NCBI GenBank assembly: GCA_014621425.1
Contig: JAANBB010000080.1
Coordinates: 59,331-123,330 of the forward strand
DNA: 64,000 nt
Direction: 5' to 3'
Origin: Cylindrodendrum hubeiense
Lineage: Eukaryota; Ascomycota; Sordariomycetes; Hypocreales; Nectriaceae
The notes beneath the pieces were generated by a model, which was not told the origin of the DNA, did not search any database, and saw only the letters and a program-made list of their open reading frames with translations. Every line of letters begins with the position of its first letter. The stretch's first letter is position 1. The translations under genes were made by a program, and so were the position numbers. Shown here piece by piece: positions 11,655 through 22,176 of the stretch.

Positions 11655-12691
11655 GGCAACGCCGTACACGTCTTTATGGATGATCGAACAAATGTTTCAT
11701 TGGCATCGCAGCAATGGGCTACCTGTGTGAAGCTCCACCTGCGTTTATGGAACGCTGCGAACAAAGCATGGGGTTGCTATCCTCACCTGAAGACAGACTC
11801 GGGATTTTAGAGTTAGATAAGCTGCTCATCTACTTAGCTACTTAGTAAGACCGCCGGTGATTCCTAATAGTTATTAACTTGCGTTGTGGTTCACGAGATG
11901 GCGCAAAGACACTTACTGATTGAATGGCTGTCACTGTGTGTATGCGATTAGATGAAGATGCGCATTTTGCTCCAGCACTCCGGATAATCGTGCAGCCGGA
12001 CTGATGCTCCCATAATGGGTGAGCTAGACATCCATGCAGGCTCTGATGGCCTCTAACGAAGGCGCGCGCCCACACCCGAACAGCCTCAATCGAAGAGCCA
12101 CCAGCTGCTTCCTAACTCATGCCCGTCCGATGCCCCGCGGCTTCAGTTCGTGTGTGTTTCTTTTCTTCCCTACAGTCGCTACAGTAGAGGTCCAATGTTC
12201 CCCCTCTATTTGTGACTTCTGCGCCCAATCAAAGACGTAGACGTGCGCTGACGTGGCAGATGCGGCTGAGGCTGCAATCAGGCCGCTGCTCCACCAGAGT
12301 CAGCCCATGCTTCGACCTCATTGCATCCTCCTTTTCTTCCTTATCCATGACATCTGGATTTGTAAGTCCCCCTGATTGTATTTATACGCCAATTTATATT
12401 AATAACGCAATGTAGGCTAGAATTGAGCCGTCGTTTTGAAATGGCGAATGATGCGTTGGTGTAGTCTTTCCAATAGTCTGCATCCCCTTCCCGCCACTGG
12501 ACAGCCTCCTTAAAGCTATCACAGCGAACACCGCCACTTTTTCTTTCATTACGCTATACTTCTCCCATTCTATACTCGACAAATCTCCTCGCAGAGAGCA
12601 ATCACTCGAACAACAGCCATTAAAACCGACCGATCAAGCAGCCGTACTTTTGAACCTAAACATTCTAGGATATGCGTTGAAAGTTTCAAAG
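11655..12691. other. Intergenic between divergent CorA-like and NLR-1 genes
   Basis: No gene recognised. This is a divergent promoter region. It becomes C/T-rich at about 12310-12360 and 12470-12600, just before the NLR-1 start. Confidence 0.4.
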
Positions 12692-15600
12692 ATGCCAAAC
12701 AGTAATATAGAGATTGGCGAAGCCGAACAAGCCGTATCCGGCGAGCAGAAAAGGTGGAAGGTGGATCATAACTGTCACTCCACAGAGTTGACACATGACA
12801 ATTACACTGTGGGATGGGTCTGCGCGTTGCCCAAGGAGCAGACCGCGGCGACGGCCATGCTGGATCAAAGACATGCCGACCTTCTGAAGCCGTCGAATGA
12901 CTCCAACACGTACACTCTAGGATCTATCGGCAAGCATTGTATCGTTATAGCCTGTCTTCCCAAAGGCGAGATTGGAACGAATTCAGCAGCAACTGTCGCC
13001 GCCCAGATGGTCAGAACTTTTCCTTCTCTTAAGTTCGGCCTTATGGTTGGCATCGGAGGCGGCATTCCACCCAAGGTTAGACTTGGGGATGTCGTGGTCA
13101 GCACACCTGTAGGACAGTTTTCTGGCGTGGTCCAATGGGACCTTGGAAAGGCCAATCAAGGCGGCAACTTCGAGAGAACAGGGTCGTTGAACTATCCGCC
13201 TGCTTCGCTACGGACAGCTTTGACAAATTTAGAGACGAAACACGACTTGGAAGGGACCAAGATACCGGAGTATCTGGATGAACTGAAACAGAAATGGCCA
13301 AAACTAGCGGCAAAGTATACCCGTTCTGAAACCTTGATGGATCCTTTGGACGCGCCAGATACTTCCCATCACGGTCCGAGTAGCTGGCAGGCCACATTCT
13401 CAATGTTCTGCGAGATGATCCTGGCCGTTCTCGGATATCTCTTGGGCTTGCAGGCGTTTGCTACCAGAGACCGTGTAGCCGCGCGGGCAGGAAGCACCAT
13501 GGGCACTACTGTCGATCCAGAAAAGAGAAAGCCCAGAGAGATACGTGTTCATTACGGCTTAATCGCGTCTGGTAACCAAGTAATCAAGGACGCTGCCTTC
13601 CGAGATAAACTTAACAAGGATCTTGGTGGTCATGTGCGCTGTGTTGAAATGGAAGCAGCGGGACTGATGAATAATTTCCCGTGCATTGTCATCCGAGGCA
13701 TATGCGACTACGCGGACTCGCGCAAGAACAAGGACTGGCAGGAATATGCTGCAGCTGTGGCGGCGGCGTTTGCGAAGGAACTTCTGGGATGTGTACAGCC
13801 AAGTGAAGTTGATAGGGAGCGCACAGTCAAAGATATACTTGGTACCGGTTAGTGGCTTCGAGTGTGTTTAAATGGTTGATCGATATGTTCTAACAATTGA
13901 TAGCCCTTGAACTCCTCGATGAAATCCAACAAGATGCTGCCACAGTAAGAGTGAAGATGGAAAAGAAAGAAGACCTTGACATTCTCAACTGGCTCACGCC
14001 AATTGACTATGGACCTCAACATAGCGACTTTCTCAAGATGCGACAACCGGGAACTGGCCAATGGCTTCTGGATTCTATCGAATATCAGACTTGGGTAAAC
14101 ACAGATAAACAGACGTTGTTCTGTCCAGGCATCCCGGGCGCAGGGAAAACAGTCCTCACAGCGGTCACGATCGAAGACATTACTACACGGTATCAGAGTA
14201 ACCCGGATATTGGCATTGCGTACCTCTACTGTAACTTCCGGCAGAAGGACGAACAGAAGGCGCAAGAATTGGTCGCAAATCTCCTCAAACAGCTAAGCCA
14301 AGAGCGATCCTCCCTTCCAGACATAGTAAAGTCTCTCTACGACAGGCACAAAACCAAGCAGACGCGGCCATCATTCGATGAGCTCACAACATCTCTCCAT
14401 ATTGTCGCTGCTATGTATTCCCGGGTTTTTATTGTCGTCGACGCACTTGATGAATGCCAAGTAACTGATGGCTGTCGGATGAGATTCCTGACGGAGATCT
14501 TCATCCTCCAGACCAAGACCGGAGCAAACCTCTTTGCAACCTCGAGGCCAAACATAGACATTGAGGCGAAGTTCGAAGGGTGCCCTTCATACAATATCCT
14601 TGCGAGAGAGGATGATGTGCGTAGTACCTTCACGGGCATATGGGGGAGCTCTTAGCGTTTGTCCAAGCGAGACCAGATCTACAGAAAGAAATTGAGGAGG
14701 AAATTGCATCGGCGGCGGAGGGAATGTATGTGCCTTCCCACTCCTTAAAGAGGAGGCTTCTTTGCTCACTCCCATCTAGGTTTCTTTTAGCCAAGCTCTA
14801 TCTCGGGTCACTTAAAGACAAGACGTCAGCACGGGAGATAAAGAATTCATTAAGAGAACTTCGGAAACAAAGTCAGGGAGAATCAAATAAGGACAAGAAA
14901 TTCGACCTATTATCCCAAGCATATGGTCAAGCCATGGAGAGAATCGAGGGGCAGCAAGACGGCTTTCAACAACTCGCAAAGAATGTTCTATCTTGGATTA
15001 TCTGTGCAAGGCGACCGCTTACGACATCAGAGCTTCGACATGCTCTTGCGGTAAGCATTGGTAATACTGAACTGGATCAAGAGAATCTTCGAGATATTGA
15101 AGACATGGTCTCGGTGTGTAGTGGCTTAGTCACGATTGATGAAGAAAGTGGTATCATCCGTTTAGTCCACTACACGACGCAAGAATACTTTGAGCGAACG
15201 CAGAAACGTTGGTTTCCAGAAGCAGAGACCGAGATCTCAACTATCTGTGTTACCTACCTCTCATTCAACGTTTTTGAGGTCGGGGTTTGTAAAACGGATG
15301 ACGAATTTGAGGAGCGGTTGCAATCAAATCCACTCTACGACTATGCCGCACACAACTGGGGCCATCATGCTCGATCTGCTACAAATTTCATTCCATATAT
15401 TATGGAATTCCTAGGCAGAAGGTCTCTTTTCGATGCATCCAGTCAAGCATTCACAGTCATCAAGAAGTGGCCTGGCCATTCGAAATACAGCCAATATTTC
15501 CCGAAGCAGAGAACGGCAACCCATATTGTGGCCTATTTTGGACTTGCCGAAGCGGTAGCTAACCTTCTTGAAGCCAAAAATGAGGTCGATCCAATAGATC

Positions 15601-16889
15601 AGGACAGCCGGACACCACTTAGCTTTGCTGCCGAGCATGGGCATGAGGCCACCGTTAAGGTGCTTCTAGCGCATGGAGCCAAGACCGAGTCAAAGGATAA
15701 ATTTGACCGCACACCACTGAGCTTTGCCGCTGGGGAAGGGCACGAGGCCATCGTCAAACTGCTTTTAGAACAGAGAGCTGATATAGACTCAAAGAATACG
15801 AATAACCAGACGCCGCTTAGTTTTGCCGTTGGGAATGGGCATTTGACTATTGTCAAGATACTTCTAGCGCAAGGAGCTGAAACTGACTTCGAGGCCATTA
15901 CCAAATCTTTCTATATTCAAACGCCGCTGAGCATTGCCGCTAAGGAAGGGCACGAGGCGATCGTCGAGCTTCTTCTAGCACAAGGAGCCGAGGTCGATTT
16001 AAAGGATACAAACAGCCGGACGCCGCTGAGCTTTGCCGCTGGGGAAGGATCCGAATCTGTTGTCAAACTGCTTCTAGCACACGGAGCTGAAGCAGACTCA
16101 AAGAATGGAAGCGACCAAACGCCACTTAACTTTGCTGCTAAGAATGGACATGAGGCTATCGTCAAGCTACTTCTAGTACAAGGATCTGAAGCTGAGTCGA
16201 AGGATATGTACGGTCGGCCACCGCTTATGTGTGCTGCTGAGAATGGACATGAGGCTATCGTCAAGCTACTTTTAGCACAAGGAGCCGAGTCCGATTCAAA
16301 GGATATATGTGGCCGCACACCTCTGAGCTATGCCGCTGAGGAAGGACACGAGTCTATTGTCAAGCTACTTCTAGAGCAAGGAGCTGAAGCAGACTCAAAG
16401 GTCACTAAGAATGGCAGGGATCGGACGCCGCTTAGCTTTGCTGCTGAGAATGGACATGATACCATCATCAAGCTACTTTTAGCACAAGGAGTCGAGTCCG
16501 ATTCAAAGGATACATTTGGCCGCACACCGCTGAGCTTTGCCGCTGAGGAAGGAAACGAGTCTATTGTCAAGCTGCTTCTAACAGATGGAGCCGAGGTCGA
16601 TTCAAAAAATAGAAGGGGCTGGACACCGCTTCGCTTTGCTGCTGAGGGAGGTCATAAGGCTACCGTCAAGCTACTTCTAGCACACGGATCTGAAGCCGAC
16701 TCAAAGGATACATACAGCCAGACACCGCTTCACATTGCCGCTGAGCATGGGCTTGAAGTTATTGTCAAACTGCTTCTAGCACATGGAGCCGAGGCCGAGT
16801 CAAAGGATCAAGCAGGCCGGACACCGCTGAGCGTGGCCGCTGAGAAAGGGCATGCGTCCGTCATTAAGCTGCTGCGACCTAAGATATAG
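12692..16889 (+). CDS. NLR-1: fungal STAND protein, phosphorylase-like N-domain + NACHT + ankyrin repeats, with one frame break
   Basis: This is a fungal NOD-like receptor, a class linked to non-self recognition and heterokaryon incompatibility. Exons are 12692-13847, 13904-14725 and 14780-16889, about 1362 residues. Residues about 36-365 form a PNP_UDP-type nucleoside phosphorylase-like domain ([49 protein letters not shown]). A NACHT follows with Walker A GIPGAGKT at about residue 460 and Walker [12 protein letters not shown]. The end is 13-14 ankyrin repeats of 33 residues ([30 protein letters not shown]). The frame changes at 14635-14637: the conserved DVR-x4-GHM spacing is kept only if one base is missing, so this is either a real 1-nt deletion or a sequence error. 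As written, the product would stop at 14655 after the NACHT. The phosphorylase domain also has an unusual hydrophobic insertion (about 13385-13460). Confidence 0.88.
14726..14779 (+). other. 54-nt intron of NLR-1, divisible by three and without a stop
   Basis: The GTATGT donor and CATCTAG acceptor are good. Removing the intron gives the family-typical [13 protein letters not shown] junction. Because it is 54 nt and open, retention would add 18 residues without breaking the frame. Confidence 0.7.
15600..16880 (+). repeat. Ankyrin-coding tandem repeat array, 99-nt period
   Basis: About thirteen units of roughly 99 nt (a few of 105-111 nt) are strongly alike at the DNA level. Examples are the recurring CACGAGGCNATCGTCAAGCT, CTTCTAGCACAAGGAGC and ACGCCGCTGAGCTTTGCCGC blocks. 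This level of internal identity points to recent repeat turnover rather than an ancient, diverged ankyrin domain. Confidence 0.85.
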
Positions 16890-18183
16890 AGGTGCTTCCC
16901 TTTATCTACATTTCTATTTCTACTTCTCTATATTCTTCCTGTTATAGCGTGTTACAGAACGGGCCTGTATATGCGGGGAAGTTCATATAATATCTTCCTT
17001 GACTCTGGGATCTTGTGGGGGTTTGGGGTTTCCAGTGCTCTGCTGTATTAAGCCCAATCTCTATCCCATAACTCGTTGAAGATGAGAGTCGCTGCGTTTG
17101 GAAGGTCGGGGGCAGGGGCGTGTGTGGAAGTGTTTGGAGGCAGGGGAATCTGCGTATTTAACAACGTTATCACAATAAAAGTCACTCTGTAGAGCTAAAC
17201 CGTATTTTAAGCGTTTGGGTTGAATTGAACAGCCTGGTAAAGTGAAGATTTTCGCTTGTCGCTCCGAGCAGCGATTTTGCTCGTGTGGAGGCCATGCGGA
17301 ACGAAAACCCTCTCCTGTTCCGATTGTTGCCCAATGACAGGTATGTTCCCATCGTGTGATGGAACGCGGATGTGGTCAAAAATATTGTATCCAGCCCACT
17401 TATCGCCAAATCCGGTCAGCAAAGGGAGAAACCTCTCCATCCCAAGACCTCACCCAGCGCCTTTAATGGCTTAGCGGTGCTCAGATAATCTGGAATGTAA
17501 AATTCCTATCCGGCAACTCGGTGCCATGGATGTAGTAGCCACATTCAATCAAGCGTGCCCCTGCTGCAAGAGCCGAGTTTGGCGTGCCTGAAGCGTGGGT
17601 TCGAGCCGCTTTGAAGATGATTTTATTCCGGGGCTTACCGGATCCGCAAAGGCCCTGAAGGACTTGGGCCAGACCGGCCCACCCTTACGGCCGGTCGCGA
17701 GGTTCTAGGTTTGATCGTCCCGATTCTGGGTTGCCGAGCGCCATCTTATCCAGATCCGTCCACCACTAGCCAAGAAGGATGAGCAGTCGAACTCAAACTG
17801 CGGAGCTCACAATGCACCATCTGCTCCGGTAGGCTTTGTGGCGCACGCGAGCTCGATCTACCTATACAGATCTGTCAACTGAGGCGCCGGAGTTGGGCGC
17901 TAGATATCGGAGACGTCCACTAGAGGCTGGCTCGGGAGGGCTTTCATTGTCGATTACGTTCACGGAAGCTTCTCAAGTGGAGCTCATCTAGGTCTAGATG
18001 TAATTGATGCTTGCTCCATGGCTCCCAGCTACCGTATTAATATACATGCACCTCTCACTAGGCTGCTGTTGACTTTTACAACCAGCATTCTTCAATTAGA
18101 TCTTTTCTCTCCTTTCCCCTCTCACCTTCTGCTCCCCATTTACTCTTAATCATTTGTAACTCGGCTCATTTAGGGACCCATCC
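16890..18183. other. Intergenic, 1.3 kb
   Basis: No gene seen. The last 150 bases (about 18030-18183) hold a TTAATATAC element followed by a C/T-rich leader (TCTTTTCTCTCCTTTCCCCT) directly before the deacetylase start. Confidence 0.4.
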
Positions 18184-21100
18184 ATGGGGATGCGTTACAT
18201 CGCTATTGCCATCGCCGCCCTCGGCGCGCTGAGGTTCGGCGATGCGTCCTCCCATTGCGGCTCATCCAGCACCGACGACGCGGACACCCCGCCCAATGAA
18301 ATCAAGAATGGCAATTTCTCCAGTGGCCTCAAGGGATTCAACTCCAGCGGCACGGTGGAATACCTTTCCAAGGTGGCCGGCCGTTACGGCGAAGACTGTA
18401 CGGACGATAAGGGTGTCATTCAATTGAAAGTGGGCGACAGCACAGACACAGCAGTCAACACAGACGCAGCAACCAGCAAAGACGCAGCATCCAGCAAAGA
18501 TGCAGCATCCAGCAAAGACGCAGCATCCAGCAAAGACGCAGCAACCAACACAGACGCAGCAGCCAACACAGACTCAGCAGCCCAGAAGCGAGACAGCAAC
18601 ACCCTGACATCCTCCAGCATCAGCACCACTGTCAAGGATTTGTCTGTCGGCACCAACTACACCCTCGAGTTTTTCTACAAGGTTCTTTCTAGCCCCAAGG
18701 ACGACACTTGCCGGATCAAGGCCTACCTCGATGACTACAACTTTGGCAACACCACCTATTTCCCCGATCCCCAGCATCTCAAAGATACCTGGACGGAATG
18801 GAATGGAACCATTGAAGCCGGCAATCATACCTCGACTATCGAGTTGATCGTCGACTGCGGCGATGCCTCCTTGTCTGCTCAGGTTTACATCGATGACATT
18901 TCTTTTGTTAAGAACACTACAGACACAAGTTCCTCTACCAGTACCGCGACTTCCACAGGCGACATCTCCAGCTCATCCGACGCTACTAGTGGAAAGGCCT
19001 CCACAACTGCCACAGCAGCCTCCTCCGACTCGGAACAGAAACTTGAAGGGGCCAAGGTCGCTGATGCCTCACCTGGCTCGACCAGTGCTGAGTCGTCTGC
19101 CGCAAGCACTTCCGACTCAGGCAGCAGCTCGTCCATCTCAGTCGCTCAGGCCGACAAAGTTGACTCTAGTTCAACTGATGCTGCTGCTTCTATTACCAGC
19201 TCCCCGGATTCAGCCGCCAAGTCATCTGATTCGGCTGGCAAGTCTTCCGACTCTGCCACCAGCGCTGGCTCAGCCACCAACGCTGGCTCAGCTACCAGCT
19301 CTGGCTCGGCCGCTGACTCTGGCTCTGCTACCAGCTCTGACTCAACTGCTAGCTCTGGCTTGGTTACTAAGACTAGCTCAGCTACGAGCTCCGATAGCTC
19401 TACGGCTACCAGTTCTGATTCCAGCTCAAGCACTGCTGTTGATGATGCCCACGGCGCTGGAGCTACCGTCGACGCCACCATCCTCGTCATTGCCGCAGAC
19501 ATAGATACTGCTACTGCTGGAACTCTGGGCCTTCTTGCTTATGGCATCCCTTACGAGAACTTCATTATCTCCGCGCAGGGTGCCTCCACCTTGCCCAAGC
19601 TGAACTCGTCTGCCACTCATGGCAACTATGGCGGCATTATTATCATGTCATCCGTTGCCTATGAATCTATATCTGGCAGCTGGGGCAGTGCCCTGTCAGA
19701 GGATGAGTGGACTACGATTTATAATTACCAGACAGACTTCAATGTCCGAATGGTTCGAATTAACGAGTATCCTGGACCCTACTTCGGCACTACCACTGTC
19801 AACGGTGGGTGTTGCGCGTCTGGGGTTGAGCAACTCGTTAGTTTCTCGGATGACAGCGATTTTCCAACAGCAAATATTAAAGTGTAAGTTGACTATAAAA
19901 ACCTACCAAGACACTTGCTAATATCTTTCAGAGGTGCTGGGGTCTCTACAAAGGGTATCTGGCATGTTCCTGCCAAGATCACCGATACGAACACCACCAA
20001 GATGGTCGCTAAATTCGGAACCAACCCATCATTCGGCAGCGAAACTGCTGCTGCAGTCATCAACAACTTTAAAGGCCGTGAGCAATTCGTTTGGTTTATG
20101 AGCTGGGCTCCCAACTGGTCTCTCACCAACAACTATCTTCAACATGCTCATATCCACTGGATGACGCGTGGTCTCTTCCTCGGCAAGCGTAAGATTCATC
20201 TCACCTGCCAAATCGACGATGTCCAACTTCCTACTGCGATATACTATCCTTTCACCGCCCCCAACTTCAAAATCGGCGTTGCGGATATGGAAGCTCATGT
20301 CACTTGGCAAAAGAGCCTGAATGGTCGGCTTCCCGCAGGTTCGGATTTCTGGCTCGAGCTTGGTCACAATGGAAATGGTAACTTCATTTCTGCTCTTCTC
20401 GTTGATAAAGAAGGAATTTGTGATCCAACTACTTCAATTTGGCTCAATTCACTCCCGGGTACTGCGTTGGAATTCCAGAAGGAACTCGGTACTAGTGTCG
20501 ATCAATGGCCTCCTGACTTTAAGACCTATTCTTGGTCTAAGGCCTGTGCTCAGTTGGACCCCCTTGCTGCCTGGTTTATGGTTCCCGAAAACCTCAACCA
20601 ATTTGCTCACATCTCCCATACCTTCACCCATCTCAGCCTTAACAATGCCACCTATCACGATAGCCAACGCGAGATCAAATTCAATCAAGACTATATGGCA
20701 CAGGTCGGCATTGATAAGGCTACTCGATTCTCCCCCAAGAGCCTTATTCCCCCAGCCATTACAGGCCTGCATAACGGAGATGCTATTCAAGCCTGGATGG
20801 ATAATGGCATCACCTCTGCTGTTGGCGATAATACAAGGCCTCCTCTTCGAAATCCCTCCAATGTTTATTGGCCGTTAATAAGTACGGTTGCCAGTAATGG
20901 CTACGATGGATTAACTGTTGTTCCTCGATTTTCCACAGCTATTTACTTCAACTGTGATACAGCAGTTTGTACTCTATATGAGTGGATCACAACCTCTGCT
21001 GGGAAGGGCGATTACTTGAGCCTTTTGGACAATTCTAAGGCTTCTACAGTACGAAACCTTCTTGCCCTCATGGCAGATGGTTATATGTTCCATCAGGCAA

Positions 21101-21522
21101 ATATGCGTACAACTGATGTTCCTTCTATTACCATTGGTGATCAGACTGGACAGATGTCGCTAGTTGAATCTTGGACTGAGACAATAACTCAGGAGATAAC
21201 GCGCTTAACCAATTGGCCTATTCGATCACTCAAACAGGATGACCTTGCTCAATATTTCCTTGATCGCAAGGCCCTGGATGGCTGCAAGGCGCAGTTATCT
21301 TACACTTGGAGTAAGGATGGAAGCGTTATCAAGTCTGTTACTGTTACTGCTTCTGGAAACACTTGTTCTGTTCCTATTCCTGTAACCATTCCTTCCGGAG
21401 CCGCCACTGCCTCAGGAGGGTCTGTTACATCGGATGTGGTTGGGTCTGAGCCCCCCATTGAGTGGGTGACGCTAAAAGGCTCACCTGTTACCCTCACACT
21501 TAGCTCTCCTGTTCCTGCTTAA
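18184..21522 (+). CDS. Secreted Agd3-like polysaccharide deacetylase (CE18 type) with N-terminal carbohydrate-binding-like domain
   Basis: The predicted protein has 1096 residues from two exons, 18184-19883 and 19932-21522. A signal peptide (MGMRYIAIAIAALGALRFGDA) is followed by a jelly-roll carbohydrate-binding-like region (NGNFSSGLKGFNSSG to AQVYIDDISFV). Next come a Ser/Ala/Thr-rich, probably O-glycosylated linker (about residues 240-420) and a catalytic half that resembles Aspergillus Agd3, the deacetylase of galactosaminogalactan. Metal-site candidates are the Asp pair in CQIDDVQLPT (about residue 660) and HTFTHLSL (about 794), the NodB-type H-x3-H. It would act outside the cell on an N-acetylated wall or biofilm polysaccharide. 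No Sph3, Ega3, Gtb3 or Uge3-like neighbour is present, so it is not in a GAG cluster here. The fused N-terminal domain is larger than I expect for Agd3. Confidence 0.82.
18463..18588 (+). repeat. 18-nt coding minisatellite (DAASSK units) inside the deacetylase N-terminal domain
   Basis: About seven tandem 18-nt units encode DAATSK, DAASSK x3, DAATNT, DAAANT and DSAA. The array interrupts the carbohydrate-binding-like domain before its KRDSNTLTSSSIS strand. It is a length-variable candidate. Confidence 0.85.
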
Positions 21523-22176
21523 TTCGAATCCATCCATACAGAGATGAGATAGTTCAACAAGGTTGCATACTCTATAGTAATATTAAAGCGCTTCATACTG
21601 TTAATCTGATGTACCTCCTTGACTCGTTGAATCTAACATTTATTTCTGCCATACTTTTGCCGAAATACAGAATTGCGTCGTCGAAATGGGAATCTCGGTT
21701 AATGCGAGAGTGGTTTACTATCACTGAGTGCAGCTGAGAGACCCATCCTCGGATAGTACAGATAATTATAGGGGTGGATGTCTCCCATTCGAACAGCCGC
21801 CCAGCCCGTGGTAACACGCATCGTTCTGGGGTTACCCCCGTCATCGTGATCGTGTTGAATTACTAAATTATGATTGTTGGTTTGGGGATGCAGTTCTCAC
21901 CCAGCGTCGAACGACGGGTGTTGTGGCTCAGCTCATGCATCAACCACCAGCTCCATTAGCACGGCTACGGACCATTTGGAACAGTAAAACTCATGTTATC
22001 TCTTCTCATAGTTGCCTGAGATTATGTTCAAATTATCTGAGCTTAAGATTTGTAATGAAATATGGTACCAAAGGCTAGATAGTTCACGCTTATCCATACT
22101 GTATTGACCCATCCCAGCCCTGGACTCCATGGAATTGATACCGATCAGACGCCAAGCTTGCACAATATATCACAAC
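21523..22176. other. Intergenic between convergent genes
   Basis: This contains the two 3' regions only. It is AT-rich in parts, and no gene or structured element was recognised. Confidence 0.45.

Noticed and set aside
15600..16880. CRISPR-like or transposon repeat
   Set aside because: The repeats are fully coding and encode ankyrin units.
18863..19504. Pro/Leu-rich 213-residue frame within the deacetylase gene
   Set aside because: It is an alternate-frame reading of the Ser/Thr/Ala-rich linker.
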